From NCBI GenBank assembly GCA_945907055.1, contig CAMDSG010000022.1, positions 1 to 16,448 on the forward strand: 16,448 bases of DNA, read 5' to 3'. The position numbers were made by a program, and so were the translations under genes. Shown here piece after piece: positions 7,018 to 14,765 of this stretch. Position 1 is the first letter of the stretch. Every line of letters begins with the position of its first letter. The notes beneath the pieces are model-generated. The model made no database searches, had not been told where the DNA came from, and worked only from the letters and a program-made list of their open reading frames with translations. This stretch comes from Bifidobacterium breve. Its GTDB lineage: Bacteria > Actinomycetota > Acidimicrobiia > IMCC26256.

Positions 7018-7046
7018 TTGATGGCATCTAAGTGGATGCCATGCAA
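7018..7046. promoter_or_regulatory. Inverted repeat ATGGCATC-N6-GATGCCAT upstream of the tlyA operon
   Basis: A perfect 8-bp inverted repeat with a 6-base spacer occupies 7021-7042. With one bulged G it extends by TTG/CAA (7018-7020 and 7044-7046). It sits between the divergent rhomboid and phasin-like genes, 22 bases before the AGGAGG of the phasin-like gene. A role as operator near the operon promoter, or as a leader-RNA hairpin, is inferred from position. No clear -10/-35 pair was found. Confidence 0.4.
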
Positions 7047-7075
7047 GACACGACAGCAACTACAGGAGGATCCGA

Positions 7076-7552
7076 ATGGCGCAGCGACCCGATCTAACGC
7101 GTTTTATAGATGCTGGTGCAGGGTTTGTTTCACTGACACGCGGGCAGGCCCAAGCCAGCGCCCGCGATCTGGTATCACAGGGGCTCCTTGCACAGAATCA
7201 GGTGCAGTCATTCGTTGACGGAATACTTGAGGAGAGTCGCCGTCGGCGCGACTCCGCTATCTCGACTGTGCGCACCGAGGTGGGCCGGCAGGTCAAATTA
7301 CTCGGGCTGATCACAAAAGACGACCTAGCTGAGGCAGAGCGGCGCCTGCGTAAGGAGTTGGGGGGCAACTCGGTAAGCAAAGCCTCAGGGGAGAGGAAGG
7401 CGCCCGTAAAGAAGACGGTCAAGAAGACGGTCAAGAAGACCGCAGTGAAGAAGGCGCCAGTCAAGAAGGCGCGAGTCAAGAAGGCGCCAGCTAAGAAGAC
7501 GACAGTGAAGAAGGCACCAGCTAAGAAGACGACTGCGAAGAGGAGTGCATGA
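7076..7552 (+). CDS. Phasin-like helical protein with Lys-rich, histone H1-like repeat tail
   Basis: The 158-residue product has two parts. Residues 1-100 form a helical domain ('DAGAGFVSLTRGQAQ...LVSQGLLAQNQVQSFVDGILEESRRRRDSAIS...'). It resembles the small actinobacterial phasin-like/PHA-granule regulator proteins often found just upstream of tlyA. Residues 108-158 are a tail of [V/A]KK[T/A]x-type tetra- and pentapeptides with close to half Lys, like PhaF/AlgP or bacterial H1-like tails that bind DNA. Such proteins could bridge granules or membranes and the nucleoid; which applies here is unknown, and no PHA synthase is in the window. AGGAGG (7064-7069) lies 6 bases before the ATG, the best ribosome site in the window. 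It heads the operon-like run to 15602. Confidence 0.78.
   Translation: MAQRPDLTRFIDAGAGFVSLTRGQAQASARDLVSQGLLAQNQVQSFVDGILEESRRRRDSAISTVRTEVGRQVKLLGLITKDDLAEAERRLRKELGGNSVSKASGERKAPVKKTVKKTVKKTAVKKAPVKKARVKKAPAKKTTVKKAPAKKTTAKRSA
7400..7549 (+). repeat. 12-bp coding tandem repeats for the Lys-rich tail
   Basis: About twelve copies of a 12-base unit of the form AAGAAGRCGGTC / AAGAAGGCGCCA encode the KK-T-V and KK-A-P tetrapeptides; one copy carries an extra codon. The first three units are near-identical, and later copies diverge mainly in the third and fourth codons. Such arrays can gain or lose units by replication slippage without breaking the frame. Confidence 0.8.
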
Positions 7553-7646
7553 GTCATCTCCGGCCGCGAGTGCTCCGCTACTGCGAGTCATGCTCTTCAA
7601 GCGCTTGCTTAGCAGCCTCGAACTCAACCCATTCATAGGATCACCG

Positions 7647-8432
7647 ATGCGACGTCGCCTAGATGCAGAGCTCGTTCGGAGGGGACTCTCTCCGAGTCGA
7701 GCGCGCGCTGTTGAGTCCATTGAGGCAGGCCAGGTGACCGTCGGAGGTGCGCCAGCCAACTCGGCTTCACGGCAAGTAGCTAGCGATGAGCCGATTTTTG
7801 TCGAGTCGCCCCCAGCTCGGTTTGTCTCGCGTGGCGGAGAGAAACTCGACGCAGCGCTAGAGAAGTTCGGCATCAATGTTGAGGGCCGCAGAGCTCTAGA
7901 CGCTGGAGCCTCTACTGGCGGATTTACGGACTGCCTATTGCAGCGCGGCGCCTCATCTGTCATCGCTGTTGATGTTGGGCGCGCCCAATTGGCCTGGTCT
8001 CTTAGAACGGATGAGCGCGTAACAGTGATGGAGCGTGTCAACGTTCGCAGCCTTGCCCCGGAGGCGGTCGGGGGACCAGTTGATCTACTCGTCGCTGATC
8101 TCAGTTTTATTTCACTGCGCACTGTTGCCCCGGCTCTAGCGGCTTTGACGACTATGGGGGCTGAACTGATACTTCTAGTGAAGCCGCAGTTCGAGGCAGG
8201 GCGCGACCGCATTGGGAAGGGCGGGATCGTGCGCGACAAAACGGTTCACCGGGCAGTCTTGAGTGAAGTTGTCGAGGGGCTCGCCTCCAACGGGCTCGGA
8301 GTCTGCTCAATAACGGCCTCTCCGCTTCGGGGTGCCGACGGAAATGTTGAGTTTCTAGTACTGGTTCGTCATTGTGAACCTTTGATCACTGATTCAGAGC
8401 TCGACGCTGTTGTAGCGGAGGTACATGCATGA
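7647..8432 (+). CDS. tlyA: TlyA family rRNA (cytidine-2'-O)-methyltransferase
   Basis: From ATG 7647 the product has 261 residues, close to the usual 265-270. An S4 RNA-binding domain (about 2-55) is followed by the short linker ARFV, equivalent to the RAWV linker of the mycobacterial protein. A Rossmann methyltransferase follows, with the SAM-binding stretch LDAGASTGGFTDCLL (from L84). The K-D-K-E set expected for 2'-O-ribose methylation is present: K66, D151 (VADLSFIS), K179 (VKPQFE) and E235 (GNVEF). Known family members methylate 16S C1409 and 23S C1920 (E. coli numbering) and confer capreomycin/viomycin sensitivity. The frame is open back to GTG 7545, but those 34 residues lack S4 similarity, and AGGA (7637-7640) supports 7647. 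The last bases overlap the nadK start (ATGA). Confidence 0.93.
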   Translation: MRRRLDAELVRRGLSPSRARAVESIEAGQVTVGGAPANSASRQVASDEPIFVESPPARFVSRGGEKLDAALEKFGINVEGRRALDAGASTGGFTDCLLQRGASSVIAVDVGRAQLAWSLRTDERVTVMERVNVRSLAPEAVGGPVDLLVADLSFISLRTVAPALAALTTMGAELILLVKPQFEAGRDRIGKGGIVRDKTVHRAVLSEVVEGLASNGLGVCSITASPLRGADGNVEFLVLVRHCEPLITDSELDAVVAEVHA

Positions 8433-9283
8433 AACCCCCTCGAATTGTTGGTTTACTCCCGCACTCCGAACGACGTGAGGCACAGCTTTTGGCTGCAGAG
8501 GCCTCTAAGCACCTAGTTGATCTCGGAGCAATAGTCAGAGTGCTCGCATCTGATGCACCTGAACTCGCGGATTTCCACGTCGATGCCTCCACGTTTACTG
8601 AAGGTTTAGACATTGCAGTCTCGCTCGGCGGAGACGGAACAATGCTCAGGGCTGTAGACCTAGTTAGTTCAGCGGGTGTGCCAGTGCTTGGGGTAAATGT
8701 TGGACAACTTGGATACTTGGCTGAGGTTGAGCCTGCATCTATCGCCACGGCATTGAGACGGGTTGTCGCCGGTGACTACACCGTGGACGAGAGGATGATG
8801 CTCTCAGTCGAGGTTGAGGGCTCAACGCTCTCAGGCTCTTGGAGGGCACTAAATGAAGCGGTCTTGGAGAAGTCCCAGGCCGGGCGCATAGTTCGCCTCG
8901 ATGTCTCAATCAACGGAACTTTCTTCACTACCTACGCAGCTGATGGGGTCATAGTGGCTACTCCCACCGGCTCTACTGCGTACTCTTTCTCGGCGCGTGG
9001 ACCAATTGTCTCGCCGCTCCATAACTGCATGGTGCTGACCCCTGTCTCCCCGCACATGCTCTTCGACAGAGCACTTGTGCTCGACCCTAGCGAGGAGGTC
9101 CGCTTCGATCTAAAGGGAACGCTCTCGGCTGTTCTAACCCTTGATGGTCGAGAGATCGGCCTCCTTGATGCTGACTCCACTGTTCGCTGCACTGGGGCTG
9201 CGCATCCTGCGTTGATTGCCACATTCGGTCCCCGAGATTTCCATCAAGTGCTCAAAGCAAAGTTTGGGTTAGCCGACCGATGA
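8429..9283 (+). CDS. nadK: NAD kinase
   Basis: The 284-residue product phosphorylates NAD to NADP with ATP or polyphosphate. Signatures are GGDGT (67-71) followed by MLR, VLGVNVGQLGYLAEV, the NE pair (N142-E143) and TPTGSTAYS (178-186). The glycine-rich stretch after this reads SARGPIVSP instead of the more common SAGGP. The segment LTPVSPHMLFDRALVL is strongly conserved in actinobacterial members. The start ATG overlaps the tlyA stop as ATGA, and the stop overlaps the recN start in the same way. This tight order tlyA-nadK-recN equals Rv1694-Rv1696 (ppnK is the mycobacterial name for nadK). Confidence 0.94.
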   Translation: MKPPRIVGLLPHSERREAQLLAAEASKHLVDLGAIVRVLASDAPELADFHVDASTFTEGLDIAVSLGGDGTMLRAVDLVSSAGVPVLGVNVGQLGYLAEVEPASIATALRRVVAGDYTVDERMMLSVEVEGSTLSGSWRALNEAVLEKSQAGRIVRLDVSINGTFFTTYAADGVIVATPTGSTAYSFSARGPIVSPLHNCMVLTPVSPHMLFDRALVLDPSEEVRFDLKGTLSAVLTLDGREIGLLDADSTVRCTGAAHPALIATFGPRDFHQVLKAKFGLADR

Positions 9284-10968
9284 GCCATTCAGTCGCTGTT
9301 GCCTCATTGCTCGAATTGCGAGTTACTGACCTCGGAATAATTGAAGAGCTCTCTGTTCTCCTTGAGCAAGGCCTAACCGTTGTCTCCGGTGAGACGGGAG
9401 CGGGTAAGACATTGGTGATGACAGCGCTTGCGCTCCTAGGAGGGGCACGTGCTGATTCGTCAATGGTGCGAAGTGGAGCCTCCGAGGCTCGAGTGGAGGG
9501 GCGTTTCTTTGACCCTGAAATCGAGGACGAGATCGTGCTTGTGCGAGTCGTTCCGTTAGATGGGCGGAGTCGTGCCTATGTGAACGGTGGATTAGTCACA
9601 ATCGGCGAACTCTCCGAGCGTTGCGGATCCCTTATCGATCTGCACGGTCAGCACTCGCACCAGTCGCTGCTCGATCCAGCAGTACAGACAAAATTGCTGG
9701 ATCGATTCTGCGGCGAACCTGCTACTCGCGCACTTGCAGAGTACAGAGCAGCCCGATTGAAGCTCGGCGAGGCGCAGCGAAAGTTGGACGATCTAGGTGG
9801 TGATGAGCGTGCCCGTGCGCGTGAATTAGATCTTCTAAAATTTCAGATCGATGAGCTTGTCTCGGCATCTCTTAAGGACCCTTACGAAGCCGATGCACTC
9901 GAGAGCGAAGAGGAGTTGCTTGCTGACGCGGAGGCGCATCAGATTGCACTTCGAACTGCATATGAAGCGCTACAAGGCGTAGCAGCCGATGCAGTTGGAG
10001 CGGCTACATCGGCACTCATCGGACGACCCCCGTTTGCTACACATGAAACACGAATTCGTGGGCTTCAGGCAGAGATCTCCGACATCGCCCACGATCTTAG
10101 AGCCACCCTAGAGTCGGTCGTAGTCGATCCAACGCGACTGGCGGCTGTGCAGGAACGACGTAGATTGCTCCGCGAACTTGGCCGCAAGTATGGAGCCAGC
10201 TGCGGTGAGATGATCGCATTTCAAGATGCCGCCCAGATCCGATATGACGAGATTGCTTCTCATGCCGAGCGTGCCTCAGCCGCAGAGTCTGAGATCGCTA
10301 GCGCAGTCGCTTCCCAGCACAAGGCAGCAAAATTGCTCACGGAGGTGCGTAGAGAGGCCGCACTCAGGCTCGCGAGTTCAGTCGAGACACACTTAATGCG
10401 CCTTGCAATGCCGTCAGCACGCTTCGAGGTGCAGGTCGATGAAGGTGATGAGACCGATGACGGCGGAGACCGAGTTGTATTTGCTCTTAGTGCAAATACT
10501 GGCGAGCCACTTCGACCCCTAGCTCGCGCTGCCTCTGGAGGAGAACTCTCGAGATCAATGCTTGCAGTGCGCGTTGCTCTTCACTCTGCTGAGAGCAATG
10601 CTGGAGTCAAGGTCGGTGTAGTGCCACTCTTGGTCTTTGATGAAGTTGATGCTGGAATTGGCGGGGAGGCGGGCATCGCTGTTGGGCGTGAACTCGCAGA
10701 CCTCGGTGGAGCGGGGCAAGTCCTCTGCGTAACTCATCTTGCTCAGGTCGCTGCCTTTGCCGATAATCAAATCGTCGTCACGAAGCGCAGTGTCGGCAAG
10801 CGAACTGTTGCTACTGCTGAGGTAGTCTCAGGAGAGGAGCGCATCTCGGAGCTCTCGCGGATGCTCGCTGGAGTCGGCTCCTCGGAGCATGCACGAAGGC
10901 ATGCTCAGGAGCTCATCAACAGCGCTAGTAGTAGACGCGTGAGCGCGGAGACTGGGTCTGCAGAGTGA
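9280..10968 (+). CDS. recN: DNA repair protein RecN
   Basis: The 562-residue SMC-like ATPase acts in double-strand break repair. It has Walker A SGETGAGKT (G37-T44), the family motif 'LIDLHGQHSHQSLLDP' near residues 117-132, two long charged helical stretches (about 150-390) forming the short coiled coil, the ABC signature ASGGELSR (418-425) and Walker B LLVFDEVDAGIGG (D454-E455). The length is standard. The first 8 residues before LLELRVTDLG are slightly longer than in some homologues, but the ATGA overlap with nadK supports this start. The stop overlaps the steA GTG start (GTGA). In well-studied bacteria recN is LexA-regulated; here it is buried in an operon and no SOS box was noticed before it. 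Confidence 0.94.
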   Translation: MSHSVAVASLLELRVTDLGIIEELSVLLEQGLTVVSGETGAGKTLVMTALALLGGARADSSMVRSGASEARVEGRFFDPEIEDEIVLVRVVPLDGRSRAYVNGGLVTIGELSERCGSLIDLHGQHSHQSLLDPAVQTKLLDRFCGEPATRALAEYRAARLKLGEAQRKLDDLGGDERARARELDLLKFQIDELVSASLKDPYEADALESEEELLADAEAHQIALRTAYEALQGVAADAVGAATSALIGRPPFATHETRIRGLQAEISDIAHDLRATLESVVVDPTRLAAVQERRRLLRELGRKYGASCGEMIAFQDAAQIRYDEIASHAERASAAESEIASAVASQHKAAKLLTEVRREAALRLASSVETHLMRLAMPSARFEVQVDEGDETDDGGDRVVFALSANTGEPLRPLARAASGGELSRSMLAVRVALHSAESNAGVKVGVVPLLVFDEVDAGIGGEAGIAVGRELADLGGAGQVLCVTHLAQVAAFADNQIVVTKRSVGKRTVATAEVVSGEERISELSRMLAGVGSSEHARRHAQELINSASSRRVSAETGSAE

Positions 10969-12125
10969 ATATTGACCAGGTTAGTGAGATACGTGTAACC
11001 GGTGTTGCTCGAGTTGATCGTCGAACAAAAGACCTCGCAAAGCGTTTAAAGCCAGGGGAGATCGCTGTAATTGAGCACACAGACATCGACCGCGTCGCCG
11101 CTGAGAGTCTCATCGCTACCGGTATATCAGCGGTGATAAATGTAGGGCATTCAATGTCAGGGCGTTACCCGAACAGCGGCCCCTTGAGATTGTTGCTTGC
11201 GGGTATTCCAATCCTCGATCGAGTGGATTCGAGCATCCTTGATGATGTTAAGGAGGGTGATGTTCTCACAATCTCTGACAGCGAAATATTTAGGGCGTCA
11301 CAGAGGCTCGCCACAGGCATTCCAATCTCAATACCTGAGATTGAGGAGGGCATGGAGGAGGCAAGAGTAAATATCGGCGAGGAATTGCAGCGCTTTGCTG
11401 AGAATACTCTTGAGTACATAAAGCGAGAGGCCGACCTCACCTTTGAGCCCGTTCAAATTCCGCCCATCAAGGTTGATATGCGAGGTAGGCATGCCCTAGT
11501 AGTGGTACGTGGGCACGACTATAAAGATGATCTACATGCCCTCAAGGCATATATAAAGGAGTATCGACCCACGCTTATTGCCGTTGATGGAGGGGCCGAT
11601 GCGCTACTTGAAGAAGGATTTAAGCCCGATGTAATCATTGGCGATTTCGACTCTGTCTCAGAGGCGGCGCTTCGAGTCGGTGCCGATTTGGTGCACCATG
11701 TTCACAGAGATGGGCGCGCACCAGGGCGCGAGAATCTTGAGATGTGGAATGTCCCATACCATGAGTTTGTAATAGACGGAACGAGCGAGGACGTCGCAAT
11801 GATCCTGGCCTATGAGGCTGGCGCCACTCTGATCGTCGCAGTAGGTACGCATGCGACGATGGTTGAGTTCCTCGATAAGGGTCGCCCGGGAATGTCCTCG
11901 ACCTTCCTAACGCGTCTACGACTCGGCCCAATCCTCGTCGATGCCAAGGGCGTTAACAGGCTCTACGAAGGGCGCGTGCGTAGGCGCGACCTGTTTCTAT
12001 TGGTCGGATCTGCACTCGTTGCGATGATCTCTGTAAGTATTGTCTCCGAACCTATTCGTGTATTTGCACGTGGAATCAATCTCTCCATACATGATCTTTG
12101 GTACTCGGTCTTCGGTGCGTTCTAA
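10965..12125 (+). CDS. steA: SteA-like cytokinetic ring protein (thiamin pyrophosphokinase-like fold)
   Basis: The 386-residue product matches the Rv1697/SteA family. The N-terminal part (about 10-160) holds 'ARVDRRTKDLAKRL', 'IAVIEHTDIDRVAAESL' and 'VINVGHSMSGRYPN'. A thiamin-pyrophosphokinase-like domain follows, with DGGAD (208-212) and GDFDSVS (226-232). A single membrane helix near residues 343-364 precedes a short tail. In Corynebacterium glutamicum, SteA is recruited to the division site and acts with SteB in the RipC-FtsEX cell-separation pathway. Despite the fold, a kinase activity is not established. GTG overlaps the recN TGA. The next gene, 21 bases downstream, is its partner SteB/MctB, which strengthens the call. 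Confidence 0.9.
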   Translation: MNIDQVSEIRVTGVARVDRRTKDLAKRLKPGEIAVIEHTDIDRVAAESLIATGISAVINVGHSMSGRYPNSGPLRLLLAGIPILDRVDSSILDDVKEGDVLTISDSEIFRASQRLATGIPISIPEIEEGMEEARVNIGEELQRFAENTLEYIKREADLTFEPVQIPPIKVDMRGRHALVVVRGHDYKDDLHALKAYIKEYRPTLIAVDGGADALLEEGFKPDVIIGDFDSVSEAALRVGADLVHHVHRDGRAPGRENLEMWNVPYHEFVIDGTSEDVAMILAYEAGATLIVAVGTHATMVEFLDKGRPGMSSTFLTRLRLGPILVDAKGVNRLYEGRVRRRDLFLLVGSALVAMISVSIVSEPIRVFARGINLSIHDLWYSVFGAF

Positions 12126-12146
12126 GCGCAAGTCAGGTAGCGAAAA

Positions 12147-13097
12147 ATGATAAATTTTAGATTCCATGTCGTCTCAATAGTCGCAGTATTCCTTTCGTTG
12201 GCGCTCGGAATAATGATCGGCTCAACAGTCGTTGATCGAGCGATCGTTGCGTCACTGCGTAGTCAAATCGAGCGAGTCGAGGCGAATGCTGAAGCGCAGC
12301 GAGCAGAGAACGCTGCGTTGAGTGAAGAGTTGGGGCTCAAAGGAGACTACGTAAATGCGACTGCGTCCTTCGCTGTTAGCGGAAGACTCCCAGCGGTCGC
12401 CTTGGCGCTTATTGCCGAGTCAAACGTTAGCGAAGACAACCTTGTTAGCTTCATTGAGTTATCAAGGGATGCTGGTTCGACGGTCGGAGGGTTCCTGCTT
12501 CTAACTGAGAAGTGGAGCGATAATTCACAGGTATCGCAGCTGCGCAGCGCGGCAGGAGTCGAGGAACGCGGAGCTAAGTTAATTAGGGCTAGCGCATGGA
12601 GTGCTGTCGCTCAACGATTAGCGGCTGGGGTGGGTACTTCTACACAGGAAGATGTGTTGGTTCGCCTTGGTGCCGCGGGATTCATTGAGTTTAAATCCGT
12701 AGGTGATGGTGGCGCTGGAGCCCCAGCCTTTCCGGCGGAGTGGCCCGGTATAGGGGCGAGGGCTCTCTACATATCGGCTCCGAGTAGTGGGGAGATATCT
12801 CCGCAGTCTCTGCGCGTCTCAGAGCGCGTCTCAGCGCTTGCGCGCCAAGGCATGCTCACTGTTGCATCCGAGAACCACGTTGATGGAGATGGGGTGCCCG
12901 CTAGAGGTCTCCTGCTCTCAAATGTTAGGGATGATGCTGCACTGCGTATCCGGATATCTTCGGTCGACAACTTCGAACTGATTGAGGGTCGTGTCTCGGC
13001 AGTTCTCGCCTCGGCAGACTTGGCGCGTGGAGTAAACGGTAGGTATGGATACGGTGAAGGTGCAGTAGCTGTCTCCCCCGAGTGGTGGGCTCTGTGA
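12147..13097 (+). CDS. steB: SteB/MctB family membrane-anchored coiled-coil protein (Rv1698-like)
   Basis: The 316-residue product opens with the hallmark MINFRFHVVSIVAVFLSLAL, an uncleaved N-terminal membrane helix (about 8-30). A coiled coil follows (about 32-66, rich in E, A, Q, L), then an extracytoplasmic domain. This is the Pfam 'copper transport outer membrane protein MctB' family: Rv1698 was described as a mycobacterial copper efflux pore, whereas the corynebacterial member SteB acts with SteA in daughter-cell separation. Being beside steA, the septal role is the better guess; a copper role is not excluded, though no copper-binding cluster is visible. An AGGT eight bases before the ATG is a modest ribosome site. 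The stop lies inside the murJ start region. Confidence 0.88.
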   Translation: MINFRFHVVSIVAVFLSLALGIMIGSTVVDRAIVASLRSQIERVEANAEAQRAENAALSEELGLKGDYVNATASFAVSGRLPAVALALIAESNVSEDNLVSFIELSRDAGSTVGGFLLLTEKWSDNSQVSQLRSAAGVEERGAKLIRASAWSAVAQRLAAGVGTSTQEDVLVRLGAAGFIEFKSVGDGGAGAPAFPAEWPGIGARALYISAPSSGEISPQSLRVSERVSALARQGMLTVASENHVDGDGVPARGLLLSNVRDDAALRIRISSVDNFELIEGRVSAVLASADLARGVNGRYGYGEGAVAVSPEWWAL

Positions 13098-14755
13098 CCC
13101 AAGCCGGAGGAACCGGCATACCTGAGCCAGGGGAGACGCCAGGGTCAGGCCCAGAATCACGCGGCACAGGAAGAGCCGCTGCCGGCATGGGCGCTGCCAC
13201 CGCTCTTTCACGCGGCATCGGATTCATCCGAATACTCACTATCGCTGCTGTACTAGGCACGACCTATTTAGGCAACGCCTATCAGTCGTCGAATGCAGTC
13301 TCAAATATCCTCTTTGAGCTATTAGCAGCAGGTGCTCTCTCTGCAGTCCTGGTCCCAACCTTTACCAATCTCTTCGCACGTAATGAGCGCGAAGAGGTTG
13401 AGCGTCTAGCAGGTGCGCTTCTCGGCGTTGCACTCTTGGTACTAGGGGCAGTAGTTATCGCAGGTGAGATTCTTGCTCCCCAGATTGCGCGAGTCTTGAC
13501 CTCCGGGATTTCGGACCCAAAGATTGCCTCCGCCCAACAAGAGCTCTCAGTATTTTTGCTCCGTTTTATTCTCCCTCAAATACTTCTCTATGCATTTGGT
13601 GCTGTCGCTGTTGGGGTTCTATATGCTCAGCGCCGTTTTCTTGTCCCTTCCCTAGCGCCGATTGCCCTCACCGTCGTGGTCGTAATTGGGATGCTGCTTT
13701 TTAGAGCGCAGGTCGGCCCCGGTGACCCCGGGCTAGTACTTGAAGCCTCTGCAAGATGGACGCTCGGGCTAACAGCGACTCTTGCGGTATTGGCCTTCGT
13801 AGCGATGCCGTGTATAGCGATGATACGAAGTGGAGTTAGGCCAAGGATTCATATTCCTAGAAGCGAACCTGTCTTCAACGCATTGCTTCGCCTATCCGGG
13901 TGGGCGGTATTTCAACACAGCGCAGTCGGTATTTTGTTGGGCGTAACAATCGTGCTCGGGAATGCTGTTAAGGGGGGAGCGCTTGCATATCAAGTTGCTT
14001 TTGTTTTCTTCATGGCTCCATACGCAGTACTCGCGCAGCCAATTCACACGACGATTCTCCCTGAGATATCTCTAGATGCTGCTAATGGCGATTTGGTGGG
14101 ATTCGCGAAAGCGGCTCGATGGGCTGTCGACTCAATGGCGCTCCTAGTGCTCCCAGTAGCGGCGATGATGATTGCTTTAGCGCCTCCACTTATGACCGCA
14201 GTTGCATTTGGGAATGCAACCGGTGCTATAAGTGTTGGCCTATTAGCGACTGCGGTGGCCTCCTTGGCAGTGGGGCTCCTTCCTTATGCGTTGTTCTTAT
14301 TCTTCGCACGGGCTTCATACGCTCTTGGGGATAGTCGATTGCCAGCGATTGTCGCAATAACCTGCGCTCTGATTGCGGGAACCGTCATGACGATCGTTGC
14401 TCCGCATACGCAGGGTAATGCTCGAATCGCAGTACTTGGCTTAGGGCACACGGGGGCCTATGTGCTCGCCTCGGTATGGTTAGCGGTTGCGCTAGGGAGG
14501 CGTGGTCGCTGCTCCATGGTGCCTGTAACTGTATTGAGAAGTCTCGCAGTGGCAGTAGTCGTTGGGGTCTCTATATGGCTGGTCTCGGAGGCAATTGATC
14601 CGCGCGGGCGGGTTGCATGCCTTGTATTGGTGGGTGGTTTATCGCTCATCGGGGTAGGCGCTTACGCACTTGGTGTGCGGCTACTCGGTGCGAATATCAC
14701 GCTGAATCCAAGAGGCTGGGTGGGTAGTCCCACAATAGAGTCGGCGCGCAGGTAA
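13094..14755 (+). CDS. murJ: Lipid II flippase MurJ (MviN family)
   Basis: The product is an integral membrane protein of about 553 residues with some 14 hydrophobic segments. The core begins 'AAAGMGAATALSRGIGFIRI' after a Gly/Pro/Glu-rich N-terminus of about 30 residues. The family-typical stretch 'NILFELLAAGALSAVLVPTF' follows, with further helices to near the C-terminus. MurJ moves lipid-linked peptidoglycan precursor across the membrane. Three GTG starts are possible (13082, 13085, 13094). I chose 13094 because it makes a GTGA overlap with the steB stop, like the other junctions of this run; the choice changes only 4 residues. The soluble kinase-like extensions seen on mycobacterial MviN are absent. 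An MraY-like enzyme follows 10 bases later. Confidence 0.92.
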   Translation: MTQAGGTGIPEPGETPGSGPESRGTGRAAAGMGAATALSRGIGFIRILTIAAVLGTTYLGNAYQSSNAVSNILFELLAAGALSAVLVPTFTNLFARNEREEVERLAGALLGVALLVLGAVVIAGEILAPQIARVLTSGISDPKIASAQQELSVFLLRFILPQILLYAFGAVAVGVLYAQRRFLVPSLAPIALTVVVVIGMLLFRAQVGPGDPGLVLEASARWTLGLTATLAVLAFVAMPCIAMIRSGVRPRIHIPRSEPVFNALLRLSGWAVFQHSAVGILLGVTIVLGNAVKGGALAYQVAFVFFMAPYAVLAQPIHTTILPEISLDAANGDLVGFAKAARWAVDSMALLVLPVAAMMIALAPPLMTAVAFGNATGAISVGLLATAVASLAVGLLPYALFLFFARASYALGDSRLPAIVAITCALIAGTVMTIVAPHTQGNARIAVLGLGHTGAYVLASVWLAVALGRRGRCSMVPVTVLRSLAVAVVVGVSIWLVSEAIDPRGRVACLVLVGGLSLIGVGAYALGVRLLGANITLNPRGWVGSPTIESARR

Positions 14756-14765
14756 GGCTTGAACT

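Noticed and set aside
7545..7646. Upstream extension of tlyA from GTG 7545
   Set aside because: The added 34 residues show no S4-domain similarity, while ATG 7647 has AGGA at 6 bases and gives the normal TlyA N-terminus and length.
7198..8239. Long minus-strand frames opposite the Lys-rich gene and tlyA
   Set aside because: Their Leu/Phe/Ala and Arg/Ser/Leu repeats are the antisense reading of the Lys-codon repeats and of tlyA; no independent signals.
11635..11931. Minus-strand frame inside steA
   Set aside because: Antisense shadow, Arg/His/Ser-rich, within a conserved domain on the plus strand.
12470..12490. GGTTCGA resembling a tRNA T-loop
   Set aside because: It lies inside the SteB coding frame and no acceptor, D or anticodon arms can be built around it.
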